Positions 38,206-47,881 of a DNA stretch of 64,000 nt are shown here, piece after piece. The position numbers and the translations under genes were made by a program. The notes under the pieces were generated by a model. That model saw nothing but the letters and a program-made list of their open reading frames with translations. It did not search any database and was not told the DNA's origin. The stretch comes from Aquimarina algiphila (GTDB lineage: Bacteria; Bacteroidota; Bacteroidia; Flavobacteriales; Flavobacteriaceae): assembly GCF_007489275.1 (NCBI RefSeq), contig NZ_VLNR01000005.1:62001-126000 (forward strand), given 5' to 3'. Each line of letters opens with the position of its first letter. Within the stretch, counting starts at the first letter, position 1.

Positions 38206-38430
38206 ATGGAAATCTCACTCCAAAAAGACTTTTTAGAAAAATTGGCACATACCAAAATGCCATTCGGAAAATATAAAGACAGATATCTTATAGATCTTCC
38301 AGAATACTACGTCGTGTGGTATCATAATAAAGGATTCCCAAAAGGAGTTTTAGGACAGCAACTACAAACTGTCTATGAATTAAAATTAAACGGCTTGGAA
38401 TATTTAATTAGAAATATAAAAAATATGTAA
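38206..38430 (+). CDS. DUF3820 family protein
   Basis: 74 aa. MPFGKYKDRYLIDLPEYYVVW is the DUF3820 signature, a small cytosolic family sometimes called quorum-sensing-regulated virulence factor-like; the function is not established. The gene lies 19 bases after the DUF922 stop, suggesting one transcript, ended perhaps by the hairpin at 38656-38692. Confidence 0.85.
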   Translation: MEISLQKDFLEKLAHTKMPFGKYKDRYLIDLPEYYVVWYHNKGFPKGVLGQQLQTVYELKLNGLEYLIRNIKNM

Positions 38431-38648
38431 TCACATATTTGTAAATAGATAGTTTGAAAGTTTATTCCTCCCCCCTAAGATTATTTACATTTCGTTGAGT
38501 AAGGTTTTATTTTTTAAATAAAGACTTGTAAGTGCACAATTCTTATATGTTCTGTTTATACAGTGTTTAACACAAAAAACGTTGATGTTAAATTCATAGC
38601 AGAAGGTATTCAGTTTATTTTGAATTGAGTATGTTTAATGATAATTTA

Positions 38649-38692
38649 ATACTCTAGAGTTTTTTCTAGGAGTATAAAACACTCTTTTTTTT
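38649..38692 (+). terminator. Overlapping hairpins with a T8 tract (terminator or attenuator)
   Basis: Hairpin A pairs ATACTC+TAGA (38649-38658) with TCTA+GAGTAT (38665-38675). Hairpin B pairs AGAGT...TTTT (38656-38665) with AAAA...ACTCT (3876-38685 in the same block, i.e. 38676-38685) and is followed by eight T's. The two share bases and cannot form together. B alone is a plausible intrinsic terminator, ending 22 bases before the amidohydrolase ATG. Confidence 0.5.
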
Positions 38693-38714
38693 GTTCTAAT
38701 CATTTTTGTAAATA

Positions 38715-40283
38715 ATGAAAAACATAAAATACACACTTATCATTGTTTTAGCCATATTAGGCATATTGCAGTCAAATTCACAAGAATTAGGAGAAGGACC
38801 TTTTTCTCAATTAATTATTAGAGGTGCCACATTAATTAATGGCAATGGAGCTCCTCCTAGAGGTCCTGTAGATATTGTAGTTGAAAAAAATATAATAAAG
38901 GATATTGTAGTAGTGGGATATCCTGGTGTAGAAATTAATTCCTCTAAACGACCAGTATTAAAAACTGGAGGCAAAGAACTTAATGCAGAAGGGATGTATG
39001 TTTTGCCCGGATTTGTGGATATGCATGGGCATATTGGTGGTAAAGCGCAAGGGGCAGATTCTGATTATGTTTTTAAATTATGGATGGCACATGGTATCAC
39101 TACAGTGAGAGAACCCAGCGGAAGAGGAGTAGATTGGACAATGAAGCTGAAAAAATCAAGTGATAAAAATGAGATTGTTGCACCTCGAATTTTTGCATAT
39201 ACTGGATTTGGGCAAGGTAGTAAATTGCCTGTAAGTACTCCGGAGATGGCAAGAGATTGGGTTCGGGAAAATGCAAAAAAAGGAGCTGATGGGATAAAGC
39301 TTTTTGGAGCCGCTCCAGAAATCATGAAGGCTGCTTTGGACGAAAATAAAAAACTAGGATTACGTTCTGCTTGTCATCACGCCCAAACTGATGTCGCTAG
39401 ATGGAATGTTTTACATTCTGCAAGAGCTGGACTTACTTCTATGGAACATTGGTACGGGTTGCCAGAGGCATTGTTTGATGATAGAACGATTCAGGATTAT
39501 CCACTCGATTATAATTATCAAAATGAACAACATCGATTTGAAGAAGCAGGAAAATTGTGGAAACAAGCTGCAAAACCTTATTCTGATCATTGGAATAAAG
39601 TGATGAACGAACTTATAGAGCTAGATTTTACCTTAGACCCTACTTTTAATATTTATGAGGCTAGTAGAGATTTGCAAAGAGCACGCAGAGCAGAGTGGCA
39701 TGAAACATATACATTACCTTCTCTTTGGCGATTTTATCAACCAAGTAAAATTTCTCATGGATCATATTGGCATGATTGGGGAACAGAACAAGAAGTCGTC
39801 TGGAAAGAAAATTATAAATTATGGATGACTTTTGTTAATGAATATAAAAATAGGGGAGGACGTGTAACGGTTGGGTCAGATTCAGGGTTTATATTTCAAC
39901 TTTATGGCTTTGCATATATTAGAGAGTTAGAGTTGTTTAGAGAGGCTGGTTTTCATCCCTTAGAAATAATTAGAGCCGCAACGTTAAATGGCGCTGAAGC
40001 ACTTGGTGTATCTGATAAAATTGGATCTGTAGAAGTAGGGAAATTTGCTGATTTTGTAGTGCTGGATGAAAACCCTTTAAAAAACCTTAAAGTTTTATAC
40101 GGAACAGGAGCGATTCGATTAACAAAGGATAATGAGGTTATAAGAGCGGGAGGAGTAAGGTATACAATCAAAGATGGAGTTATATATAATGCCAAAGAAT
40201 TGCTGGCAGATGTAAAGAAAATGGTTGATCGAGCAAAAAAGGAAGAGGGCTTTACGATTACTCAACCTGGTGTAAAAGAATGA
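38715..40283 (+). CDS. Exported amidohydrolase (imidazolonepropionase-like)
   Basis: 522 aa with a signal peptide to about residue 23. The amidohydrolase TIM-barrel metal motifs are visible: GFVDMHGHIGG (HxH), GIKLFG (Lys position), CHHAQTD (His), and TVGSDSG (Asp). The ELNAEGMYVLPG strand leads into the first motif and a C-terminal beta sandwich (FADFVVLDENPL) closes the fold. Typical reactions are hydrolysis of cyclic amides or dipeptides by a one- or two-metal centre; the substrate is unknown. It lies behind possible attenuator hairpins. Confidence 0.88.
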   Translation: MKNIKYTLIIVLAILGILQSNSQELGEGPFSQLIIRGATLINGNGAPPRGPVDIVVEKNIIKDIVVVGYPGVEINSSKRPVLKTGGKELNAEGMYVLPGFVDMHGHIGGKAQGADSDYVFKLWMAHGITTVREPSGRGVDWTMKLKKSSDKNEIVAPRIFAYTGFGQGSKLPVSTPEMARDWVRENAKKGADGIKLFGAAPEIMKAALDENKKLGLRSACHHAQTDVARWNVLHSARAGLTSMEHWYGLPEALFDDRTIQDYPLDYNYQNEQHRFEEAGKLWKQAAKPYSDHWNKVMNELIELDFTLDPTFNIYEASRDLQRARRAEWHETYTLPSLWRFYQPSKISHGSYWHDWGTEQEVVWKENYKLWMTFVNEYKNRGGRVTVGSDSGFIFQLYGFAYIRELELFREAGFHPLEIIRAATLNGAEALGVSDKIGSVEVGKFADFVVLDENPLKNLKVLYGTGAIRLTKDNEVIRAGGVRYTIKDGVIYNAKELLADVKKMVDRAKKEEGFTITQPGVKE

Positions 40284-40302
40284 AATTTATGTTTTTTAGA
40301 AA

Positions 40303-40335
40303 AAAAAGCGCCTGATATCAAATCAGACGCTTTTG
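40303..40335. terminator. Bidirectional terminator between the amidohydrolase gene and lysA
   Basis: AAAAGCG-C-CTGAT pairs with ATCAG-A-CGCTTTT with one internal mismatch around a short loop, with A and T runs on the two sides. It serves two convergent genes. Confidence 0.8.
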
Positions 40336-40355
40336 TGTATATTAAAACTTTTAAG

Positions 40356-41588
40356 CTATGATGCTGTTTCAGTAACCTTAGAAAATATATCTGCATCTAC
40401 TTGGTTTTTTATGAGATCATCAAAGGTTTCACGCTTACGAATCAAGTGAGCTTCTCCTTCATGCCATAATATTTCTGCTGGACGATAACGAGAATTGTAA
40501 TTACTAGCCATAGAAAAACAATAAGCACCTGCATTTTTAAACGCAATAGTATCTCCTTCATTAATTTCTGAAATTCTCCTGTTCGTGGCAAAAGTATCTG
40601 TTTCACATATATATCCTACAATAGAATAAAAACGTTCTTTTCCTTCGGGGTTAGAGATGTTGATAATCTCATGATGAGAATTGTAAAACATAGGACGTAT
40701 CAAATGATTAAAGCCGCTATCAATTCCAGCAAAAACAGTTGAAGTTGTTTGTTTCACTACATTTACTTTAGCTAAAAAATATCCAGCCTCGCTAACTAAG
40801 AATTTTCCGGGTTCGAAACCTAGAATAAGCTCTTTTCCATATTCTTTGCAAAAGGCATTAAAACGTTTAGTGAGTTTCTCTCCGAATTCTTCAATATCAG
40901 TTTCGATATCTCCTAACTTGTATGGCACTTTAAAGCCGCTACCAAAATCGATAAAATCAAGATCCTTGAAGTTTTTGGCAGTTTCAAATAATATTTCGCT
41001 GGCATATAAAAAGACTTCGATATCAAGGATGTCACTTCCTGTATGCATATGAATACCATTGATATTCATACCTGTATTTTCTACGATTCTAAGGATATGC
41101 GGAATTTGATGTATTGAGATACCAAATTTACTATCAATATGACCTACAGAAATTTTGCTATTTCCACCAGCCAATACATGTGGGTTAATTCTAATACAAA
41201 CAGGTACATCAGGATGTTTGGTTCCAAATTGTTCCAATATAGAAAGGTTGTCGATATTGATCTGAACACCAAGAGCAGAAACTTGTTCTATTTCTTCTAG
41301 CGAAACACCATTTGGAGTAAAAATAATATTACTAGCTTTTACCCCAGCTTTTAATCCTAAATTCACTTCCTGAATAGAAACCGTGTCTAGCCCTGCGCCT
41401 AATGAATTCATTAGCTTCAGAATAGTCATATTAGACAGTGCTTTTACCGCATAATTCAGTTTTACCCGTTTGACCTTTTTAAATGCATTAGAAAGACGGT
41501 TGTACTGTGAAATAATTTTTGAAGAGTCGTATACATAAACTGGACTCCCAAATTCTTTTGCAATTGCTAATAAATTTTCATTTTCCAT
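40356..41588 (-). CDS. lysA: Diaminopimelate decarboxylase
   Basis: 410 aa fold-type III PLP enzyme. The PLP Lys is K49 in NYAVKALSN. HMHTGSDI, DFGSGFKVPY and EPGKFLVSEAGY are the conserved phosphate- and substrate-binding segments, and CETDTFATNR provides the active-site Cys of the neighbouring subunit. It makes lysine from meso-diaminopimelate in the cytosol. It stands alone on the minus strand, with a candidate TAAATTTG -7 box at 41596-41603. Confidence 0.95.
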   Translation of the reverse strand: MENENLLAIAKEFGSPVYVYDSSKIISQYNRLSNAFKKVKRVKLNYAVKALSNMTILKLMNSLGAGLDTVSIQEVNLGLKAGVKASNIIFTPNGVSLEEIEQVSALGVQINIDNLSILEQFGTKHPDVPVCIRINPHVLAGGNSKISVGHIDSKFGISIHQIPHILRIVENTGMNINGIHMHTGSDILDIEVFLYASEILFETAKNFKDLDFIDFGSGFKVPYKLGDIETDIEEFGEKLTKRFNAFCKEYGKELILGFEPGKFLVSEAGYFLAKVNVVKQTTSTVFAGIDSGFNHLIRPMFYNSHHEIINISNPEGKERFYSIVGYICETDTFATNRRISEINEGDTIAFKNAGAYCFSMASNYNSRYRPAEILWHEGEAHLIRKRETFDDLIKNQVDADIFSKVTETAS

Positions 41589-41595
41589 CGTGTCA

Positions 41596-41603
41596 CAAAT
41601 TTA
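41596..41603 (-). promoter_or_regulatory. Candidate -7 box of lysA
   Basis: On the minus strand this reads TAAATTTG, matching TAnnTTTG, 8 bases before the lysA ATG. A TTG on the minus strand at 41619-41621 is 15 bases further upstream, shorter than usual. Confidence 0.35.
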
Positions 41604-41654
41604 AGCCTACGAAATTATCAATAAATTTAGAGATAATGTCGTCTAATAAAGAAA

Positions 41655-41719
41655 AAATCTACCAATGTAGTAGATTTAGAGATTTTTAACGAGTGTTTAA
41701 GGGGCTTGTGCCTCGTTAA
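41655..41719. repeat. Two inverted repeats in the leader of the LON-domain gene
   Basis: AAATCTAC/GTAGATTT (41655-41662 and 41670-41677, loop 7) and TTAACGAG/CTCGTTAA (41686-41693 and 41712-41719, loop 18). Both are perfect 8-base stems lying 22-88 bases before the ATG at 41742. Neither is followed by a long T tract. Confidence 0.4.
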
Positions 41720-41741
41720 TTAGTACTTTTATTAAAAAAAT

Positions 41742-42377
41742 ATGATACCTCTTTTTCCATTACAGACCGTTGTTTATCCTGGAGAGCGTTTGCCTTTACA
41801 TATTTTTGAAAAAAGGTATCAACAATTAATACAAGATTGTGAGGAAGAAGGAATTTCTTTTGGTATACCAACATATATTGATGATAAATTAGAGTATGGA
41901 ACCGAAGTAAGACTTCAAAAAGTTGCTCAAAAATACCCAGAAGGAGAGAGTGATGTAATTTGTATTGGAACAAGGATCTTTAAGATAAAAAATTTTTATC
42001 AACAGTTTCCGGGTAAACTTTATGCTGGAGGTGAGGTCGAATTTCTAAAAGATAACGATAGTAGTCCAGAAGAACTTCAGGAAGAATTGCTTAAAAATAT
42101 AGCTATCTTGTATGTAGAGTTAACTATAGAGAATCCACCGGTATTTGATATTCCCTTTGTAAGCTACCAAGTTGCGCATAAAGTTGGTTTGGCATTACAC
42201 CAAGAATATCATCTGTTAAAACTTCGTACTGAATTTGAAAGGCTTAATTATCTTATTGGCCATCTTAAAATAACAATTCCCGTGGTGCGCGAGATGAATA
42301 GAGCAAAAGAAGTTATCAAAATGAATGGTCATTTTAAGAATTTTGATCCCCTAGATTTTGAGGATTTTGAGTTGTGA
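41742..42377 (+). CDS. LON peptidase substrate-binding domain protein
   Basis: 211 aa, N-terminal LON domain only, without AAA+ or protease domains. The opening PLFPLQTVVYPGERLPLHIFEKRY is the signature of LonN-type proteins. The C-terminal part is helical. Such stand-alone proteins may bind substrates or partners; the function is not established. Cytosolic. It is the first of a + strand run with sucC, with 127 bases between. Confidence 0.9.
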   Translation: MIPLFPLQTVVYPGERLPLHIFEKRYQQLIQDCEEEGISFGIPTYIDDKLEYGTEVRLQKVAQKYPEGESDVICIGTRIFKIKNFYQQFPGKLYAGGEVEFLKDNDSSPEELQEELLKNIAILYVELTIENPPVFDIPFVSYQVAHKVGLALHQEYHLLKLRTEFERLNYLIGHLKITIPVVREMNRAKEVIKMNGHFKNFDPLDFEDFEL

Positions 42378-42441
42378 AAAATGAGTATTTTCTGAGTCAT
42401 TTTATGAATTAATTTAAGCTAACTTTTTTTACCGTAAAAGA

Positions 42442-42473
42442 TTGGCACAGTAACTTCACTTTTCCTATTTTTG
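42442..42473 (+). promoter_or_regulatory. Candidate promoter of sucC
   Basis: TTG at 42442-42444 and the -7 box TATTTTTG at 42466-42473 are 21 bases apart, close to the Bacteroidota pattern TTTG-N19-TAnnTTTG, and precede the ATG at 42505 by 31 bases. Confidence 0.6.
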
Positions 42474-42504
42474 AAACTCCTAAAAAAGGCAAAAAAATAA
42501 TAGT

Positions 42505-43698
42505 ATGAACTTACACGAATATCAGGGTAAAGAGATATTAAACAGCTTTGGCGTACGTATTCAACGCGGTATTGTTGCGCAAAATGCAAATGAAGCTGTT
42601 GCTGCAGCAAAACAATTAACTGCTGAAACCGGAATAGGATGGCATGTAATCAAAGCACAAGTTCACGCTGGTGGGCGTGGAAAAGGTGGAGGTGTTAAGC
42701 TTGCTAAAAACCTTAAGGAAGTAGAAGAAATAGCGGGTCAGATCATAGGAATGAACCTGATTACTCCTCAAACTTCGGCAGAAGGTAAAAAAGTACACCA
42801 AGTATTGGTGGCCGAAGATGTATATTATCCTGGAGATAGTGAACCAGATGAATTTTATATGTCTGTATTATTAAATCGTACTACTGGTCGTAATATGATT
42901 ATGTATTCTACAGAAGGAGGAATGGATATTGAAACCGTTGCAGAAGAAACTCCCCATCTTATTTTTACAGAGGAAGTAGATCCAGCTGTTGGATTGTTAC
43001 CTTTCCAGGCAAGAAGAGTTGCATTCAATTTAGGTTTAAGCGGAGGAGGGTTTAAAGAGATGACTAAATTTGTAATGGCTTTATATACAGCTTACGTTAA
43101 ATCTGATGCATCATTGTTTGAGATTAATCCTGTTCTTAAAACTAGCGATGATAAAATCATGGCTGTAGATGCTAAAGTGACAATAGATGATAATGCACTA
43201 TACCGTCATAAGAACTATGTAGATATGAGGGATATACGAGAAGAAAATCCTATTGAAGTTGAAGCAAATGAGGTAGGTCTTAATTATGTTGACCTTGATG
43301 GTAATGTTGGGTGTATGGTTAATGGTGCAGGTCTAGCAATGGCTACCATGGATTTAATCAAGCAAGCAGGTGGTGAACCAGCTAACTTTCTTGATGTTGG
43401 TGGTACGGCAGATGCTAAGCGTGTAGAAGAGGCATTTAGAATTATCTTAAAAGATGATAATGTAAAAGCAATTTTGATTAATATTTTCGGTGGTATTGTT
43501 CGTTGTGACCGAGTTGCACAAGGTGTTGTAGATGCTTATAAGAATATGGGTGATGCAATTAAAGTGCCGATTATTGTTCGTTTACAAGGTACAAATGCAG
43601 ATATCGCAAAAGAACTTATTGATAACAGTGGGCTAGATGTGCAAAGTGCTGTACAGTTTCAAGAGGCTGCTGATAAAGTACAAGCAGTGTTAGCATAA
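42505..43698 (+). CDS. sucC: Succinate-CoA ligase (ADP-forming) beta subunit
   Basis: 397 aa ATP-grasp protein. [12 protein letters not shown] is the family opening, [18 protein letters not shown] the nucleotide-binding loop, LFEINPV and [11 protein letters not shown] complete the ATP-grasp site, and [13 protein letters not shown] in the C-terminal domain contacts the alpha subunit. It is the TCA-cycle step from succinyl-CoA to succinate with ATP formation. The alpha subunit gene (sucD) is not adjacent, which is common in Bacteroidota. Confidence 0.96.
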   Translation: MNLHEYQGKEILNSFGVRIQRGIVAQNANEAVAAAKQLTAETGIGWHVIKAQVHAGGRGKGGGVKLAKNLKEVEEIAGQIIGMNLITPQTSAEGKKVHQVLVAEDVYYPGDSEPDEFYMSVLLNRTTGRNMIMYSTEGGMDIETVAEETPHLIFTEEVDPAVGLLPFQARRVAFNLGLSGGGFKEMTKFVMALYTAYVKSDASLFEINPVLKTSDDKIMAVDAKVTIDDNALYRHKNYVDMRDIREENPIEVEANEVGLNYVDLDGNVGCMVNGAGLAMATMDLIKQAGGEPANFLDVGGTADAKRVEEAFRIILKDDNVKAILINIFGGIVRCDRVAQGVVDAYKNMGDAIKVPIIVRLQGTNADIAKELIDNSGLDVQSAVQFQEAADKVQAVLA

Positions 43699-43721
43699 CA
43701 ACTAATAATCTTATGTATATT

Positions 43722-43752
43722 AGAAGCGATCTGTTTAAGGTCGCTTTTTTTT
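43722..43752 (+). terminator. Intrinsic terminator of sucC
   Basis: AAGCGA (43724-43729) pairs with TCGCTT (43741-43746), extended by weaker inner pairs, followed by a run of T's. Confidence 0.8.
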
Positions 43753-43773
43753 GCATAAAAAATAAATGAAATA

Positions 43774-44274
43774 ATGAATAAAGTTGAAGAGATAGTACAT
43801 AGATTAGAGATGAATTCTCATCCAGAAGGTGGGTATTATAAAGAGACTTACCGAAGTGAAAGTATGATTCCTCAACATGTTTTAGGAGAAGGATTTACCG
43901 GAGCTCGTAATTATAGTACAGCTATTTATTTCTTACTTACATCTAATAATTTTTCAGCATTTCACAGGATTAAACAAGATGAAATATGGCATTATTATGA
44001 AGGGTCTTCGTTGTATGTTCATGTCATTGACCCTAATGGTAAATATAAAAGGTATAGTGTTGGGATAAATCTAGATCAAGAAGAACTACCTCAATTAGTA
44101 GTTCCTGCCGGCTGTTGGTTTGCTTCTAGTGTAAAAAATAAAGATAGTTACTCTTTGGTAGGGTGTACCGTAGCTCCTGGATTTGATTTTAGTGATTTTG
44201 AGTTAGCAGAAAGAAGTGCTTTAATTAAAGAATATCCAAAATATAAAGAAATAATCACTCAGTTTACAAGATAA
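43774..44274 (+). CDS. Cupin family protein (DUF985)
   Basis: 166 aa. MNSHPEGGYYKETYRSE and the following STAIYFLLTSNNFSAFHRIKQDEIWHYY are hallmarks of the DUF985 cupins; VVPAGCWFAS and GCTVAPGFDFSDFEL complete the fold. Metal binding by the His residues is likely; the substrate is unknown. Cytosolic, a single gene between two terminators. Confidence 0.92.
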   Translation: MNKVEEIVHRLEMNSHPEGGYYKETYRSESMIPQHVLGEGFTGARNYSTAIYFLLTSNNFSAFHRIKQDEIWHYYEGSSLYVHVIDPNGKYKRYSVGINLDQEELPQLVVPAGCWFASSVKNKDSYSLVGCTVAPGFDFSDFELAERSALIKEYPKYKEIITQFTR

Positions 44275-44275
44275 A

Positions 44276-44307
44276 AAAATACCTGATTAGTAAATCAGGT
44301 ATTTTTT
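44276..44307. terminator. Bidirectional terminator between the DUF985 cupin and tricorn-like genes
   Basis: ATACCTGATT and AATCAGGTAT form a perfect 10-base stem with a 4-base loop, with an A run before and a T run after, serving two convergent genes. Confidence 0.9.
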
Positions 44308-44313
44308 TGGAGT

Positions 44314-47300
44314 TTAATTCCTTGCCCGTTTAGGATAAGGAGGTCTTTTTCGTTCCTTTATTGGATTATTTTGAAGCTCCTTTAGGATAATTTCGATTGC
44401 TTTTTCTAATTGAGGATCTTTACCTTCTATTACCTCAGACGGGAGTTGTTCTACTTCTATATCTGGTGCGACACCAACATTTTCAACAATAAACCCATCT
44501 TCGGTCCAGATAGCTACATTAGGGGCAGTAACACTGGCACCATCAATAAATTCAGGAAAACCTAATACTCCAACTAAGCCTCCCCATGTTCTTTTGCCAA
44601 CTAAAGTTCCAACTTTAAATTTTCTAAACATCCAGGGTAACATATCACCTCCAGATCCTGCAGTCTCATCAATAAGCATCACTTTTGGCCCCTGGATCGA
44701 AGCACTTGGAGTTTTTAGATCTCTACCATATCTGAAATTCCAATGTGATTGATAAGGGTTTAGTAAAAGGTTAATATAGTAATCAGCTATTTGCCCACCG
44801 CCATTAAATCGTTCATCGATAATAATTGCTTTTTTATTGGCTTGAGGATAGAAATATCTTTTAAAATATTCATGACCTGCTGTAGTGGTGTTAGGTACAT
44901 ATACATAGGCAACTTGCCCGTTTGTCGCTTTGTTTACTTTTTTTAGGTTTCCTTCTATCCAATCACGATTTCGTAATGAATATTCACTAGTTACAGGTGT
45001 TACTTTTATGATTCTTGAACTAGTATAGTCTGGATTAGGTCCAACGGTTAATTCTGTTATTTTGTTGGCAGTATTTTCAAAAAGGCTAAAGATATTTTGG
45101 CTACTATTCAGATCTTTTCCATTTATCGCCAATAAGTAATCACCTTCATTAACATCGATACCGGGTTCTGTTAAAGGAGATCTTAATTCTGGATTCCAGT
45201 TAAGTCCTCCAAATATCTTTTTAAATTGATATCTACTATTTGAGATTATGAAATCAGCTCCCAAAAGTCCACCAGGTATACGTTTAGAGGTATTCAATTG
45301 TTCCCCGCTTCCCTGAAGTCTATGATGCCCAACCGACAATTCGCTGCACATCCATTGTATGGTTCTGTTTAGGTCATTTCTACAAGATAAGTGCGGTAAA
45401 AATTGAGCATATTTCTCTTTCATAGCTTCCCAATCAGAACCATGCATCCCAGGATCATAGAAATAATCCCTATTAATTCTCCATGCTTCATTAAAAATAT
45501 TTGTCCATTCTTGTGAAGGATTGATTTTTACTTGAATATCTCTAGTTTTTAATACATTATCTCCATTTTTTGGTTTTTTACCTATTTCTGTAATTCCCCA
45601 CGTATTCTTTTTATTGTACAACATTTTCTTACCATCAGAAGAAATCACGTAAGTGTCTAATTCCATAATCTCAGTGTCTTTACGTTCTTTTAGGTCGTAC
45701 TGATGAAGTGTTGGAGATTCGTTATTATTATTTGTGCTACCGGATATATATAATATTTTATTTTCTTCACCAGAGCTTAAATCATAATACAATCCTTCTT
45801 TTATGGGTAAATCAATAATCCTGTTTTGTATTCCATTAAGATCAATCTGTATCGGTTTAGAAGTATCTTCTTTTTTAGAATCTTTATTGTCTTTAGATTC
45901 TTCTTTACTATTTTCTTCTTTATGCTCTTCTTCATCGCTTTCTTTTACAAAAGGTGAAATTGTACCTTTCTGCAGTGTTACCAGGTATATAGAATTTGTA
46001 AGCGACATGTCTTGATTAGATAGGTCAAACCAATTTACCAGAGGTCCTGCATCCGTCGAAGCAGTAAAATATATGTATTTTCCACTAGCGTCAAAAACGG
46101 GGTCACTTACGTTACTTAAACCATCAGATATAGAGTAAGACTTTGAGTCTTTAACGTTATACAAGAATATTTGTTCAAAATTGCTTTCTATGATTTTTGA
46201 GTATAAAATCCAATTAGAGTCTGAAGACCAATCTCCAAATAAGTTCCTAAAAGGTCCTGGATAATAATATTCATCGCTATTTATTTTGGTGATTTTTTTC
46301 GAAGTAATATCCAAGATATATAGATTTCTTCCATTATCAGAAAAGCTAATCTTTTTACCATCGGGAGACCAGTTTGTATAGGCATAAAACCCTGTTCCTG
46401 AAACTTTAAATTTTTTGGTTTTACCCTTGCCATCTTGTGATTTGATATGAAGTTCATATTCTCCAGAAACATCAGAGAAATAAGCAATTTGTTTTCCGTT
46501 GGGTGACCATGCCGGATACTTTTCATGACTCCCTGGACTTAGCGTTAAATTTCTAGGATCACCTTTATCTTTAGGGACAGTTATGATTTCACCTCGATAA
46601 TCAAAAACTGCTCTTTTTCCGGAAGGGGATATATTTGCGGAACGAATGTGTCGATCGCCTTTAACGTACCGCTCTCGTAGTTCTAATAAGTCTGTGCCGA
46701 TGCCTATCTTTAATTTGGTAGTGTTTTTTTGTGTGATGTTATATATATGAAGATACCCAGCTTGTTCCAAAATAATTTTGTTCTCGTTAAGAGCTGCGTT
46801 TGTGATAGGGAAATCATTATATTGAGTAAGTTGGTTTATTTCGTTTGAAGAAGTATTGTAGGAGAATAAATTAAACTCTCCATTTCTATCACTTAAGAAA
46901 AAAACTTCATTTCCTTTCCACATAGGCTGTACATCGTTACTTCCTCCATTTGGTTGAGGAATTTTAACGATAGATTTATCTTTAAAAGAAAATAACCAAA
47001 TATTTGCGGTTGTTCCTCCTCTGTAATTTTTCCATTGATGAAAACGTTCTCGAATAGGGGTGTAGGCCATATAATTTCCATCAGGAGAGTAAGTCGCATG
47101 CCAGGCATTAGGTATTTCTAGCTCAGTTGGATATCCTCCGTTAATAGAAATTTGATATAGTTTTGAATACCTGTTGGTGTGAATTGCTCTTTGTGAATTA
47201 AATAATACAGATTTGCCATCAGGAGAAAAATTAAGAGTATTATCTCGTCCAGGATGCCAGGTAAGTCGTTTAGGTATTCCGCCATTAACAGGAATTATAA

Positions 47301-47592
47301 ATACATCAACATTACCATCATACTCCGCACTAAAAGCAATATGCCTACCGTCTGGGGAGAAAACCGGATTGGATTCAATACCCTTGTCTATGGTAAGTCT
47401 TCTTGGTTGAGTGCCATCGAGATTGGCAACCCATAAATCTTCTGCATAAATAAATGCAATATTTGATTTGCCAATTGTAGGTTGATGCATCATTCTGGTA
47501 TCAGTAGGATCGATAGAAAATGATTGTAGTGGGATAAAAACTAAAGTAAATAATACTATGAGCTTAGAGAGTGCGAAATTAAACTTCTTCAT
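44314..47592 (-). CDS. Tricorn-like protease, exported (PD40 propeller, PDZ, S41 domain)
   Basis: 1092 aa from the ATG at 47592, where a signal peptide starts (MKKFNFALSKLIVLFTLVF). A frame open to 47673 adds 27 residues before it and is rejected. N-terminal WD40-like PD40 repeats (FSPDGRHIAFSAEYDG and similar) form a propeller. An acidic low-complexity linker lies at about residues 545-575. A C1 region with SVGHHRLQGSG (catalytic His region), a PDZ segment (YLLAINGKDL), and the S41 domain with TAGSGGDM (nucleophile Ser) follow. It should cut peptides released by other proteases, here outside the cytoplasm. Confidence 0.92.
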   Translation of the reverse strand: MKKFNFALSKLIVLFTLVFIPLQSFSIDPTDTRMMHQPTIGKSNIAFIYAEDLWVANLDGTQPRRLTIDKGIESNPVFSPDGRHIAFSAEYDGNVDVFIIPVNGGIPKRLTWHPGRDNTLNFSPDGKSVLFNSQRAIHTNRYSKLYQISINGGYPTELEIPNAWHATYSPDGNYMAYTPIRERFHQWKNYRGGTTANIWLFSFKDKSIVKIPQPNGGSNDVQPMWKGNEVFFLSDRNGEFNLFSYNTSSNEINQLTQYNDFPITNAALNENKIILEQAGYLHIYNITQKNTTKLKIGIGTDLLELRERYVKGDRHIRSANISPSGKRAVFDYRGEIITVPKDKGDPRNLTLSPGSHEKYPAWSPNGKQIAYFSDVSGEYELHIKSQDGKGKTKKFKVSGTGFYAYTNWSPDGKKISFSDNGRNLYILDITSKKITKINSDEYYYPGPFRNLFGDWSSDSNWILYSKIIESNFEQIFLYNVKDSKSYSISDGLSNVSDPVFDASGKYIYFTASTDAGPLVNWFDLSNQDMSLTNSIYLVTLQKGTISPFVKESDEEEHKEENSKEESKDNKDSKKEDTSKPIQIDLNGIQNRIIDLPIKEGLYYDLSSGEENKILYISGSTNNNNESPTLHQYDLKERKDTEIMELDTYVISSDGKKMLYNKKNTWGITEIGKKPKNGDNVLKTRDIQVKINPSQEWTNIFNEAWRINRDYFYDPGMHGSDWEAMKEKYAQFLPHLSCRNDLNRTIQWMCSELSVGHHRLQGSGEQLNTSKRIPGGLLGADFIISNSRYQFKKIFGGLNWNPELRSPLTEPGIDVNEGDYLLAINGKDLNSSQNIFSLFENTANKITELTVGPNPDYTSSRIIKVTPVTSEYSLRNRDWIEGNLKKVNKATNGQVAYVYVPNTTTAGHEYFKRYFYPQANKKAIIIDERFNGGGQIADYYINLLLNPYQSHWNFRYGRDLKTPSASIQGPKVMLIDETAGSGGDMLPWMFRKFKVGTLVGKRTWGGLVGVLGFPEFIDGASVTAPNVAIWTEDGFIVENVGVAPDIEVEQLPSEVIEGKDPQLEKAIEIILKELQNNPIKERKRPPYPKRARN

Positions 47593-47881
47593 TATTGATA
47601 TAAATATTTGTAATCTTGGTGTGATATAAGCTAGGTGAAAATACAGTTTTCTCAATGGTGTTTTGTTAATCATTTTTTAAATTATCAATTATCATTTTTT
47701 TAAAGCTTAATAGAAAGGTGATATCATAAAAAAAGTACAGAAGAACGAAGGTTTTTGATTTTGTTTTTTCCTAACTAGTATTTGTTAGTTTGTTAACATT
47801 TGTTAAATGTAAGGTTATGGTGTAACAAACTTATGGTTCTCGTTGTCTTATAGGTATAAATCAATAAAAAACGAATAAATC

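Noticed and set aside
47593..47673. N-terminal extension of the tricorn-like protein
   Set aside because: It would place 27 unconserved residues before a normal signal peptide at 47592.
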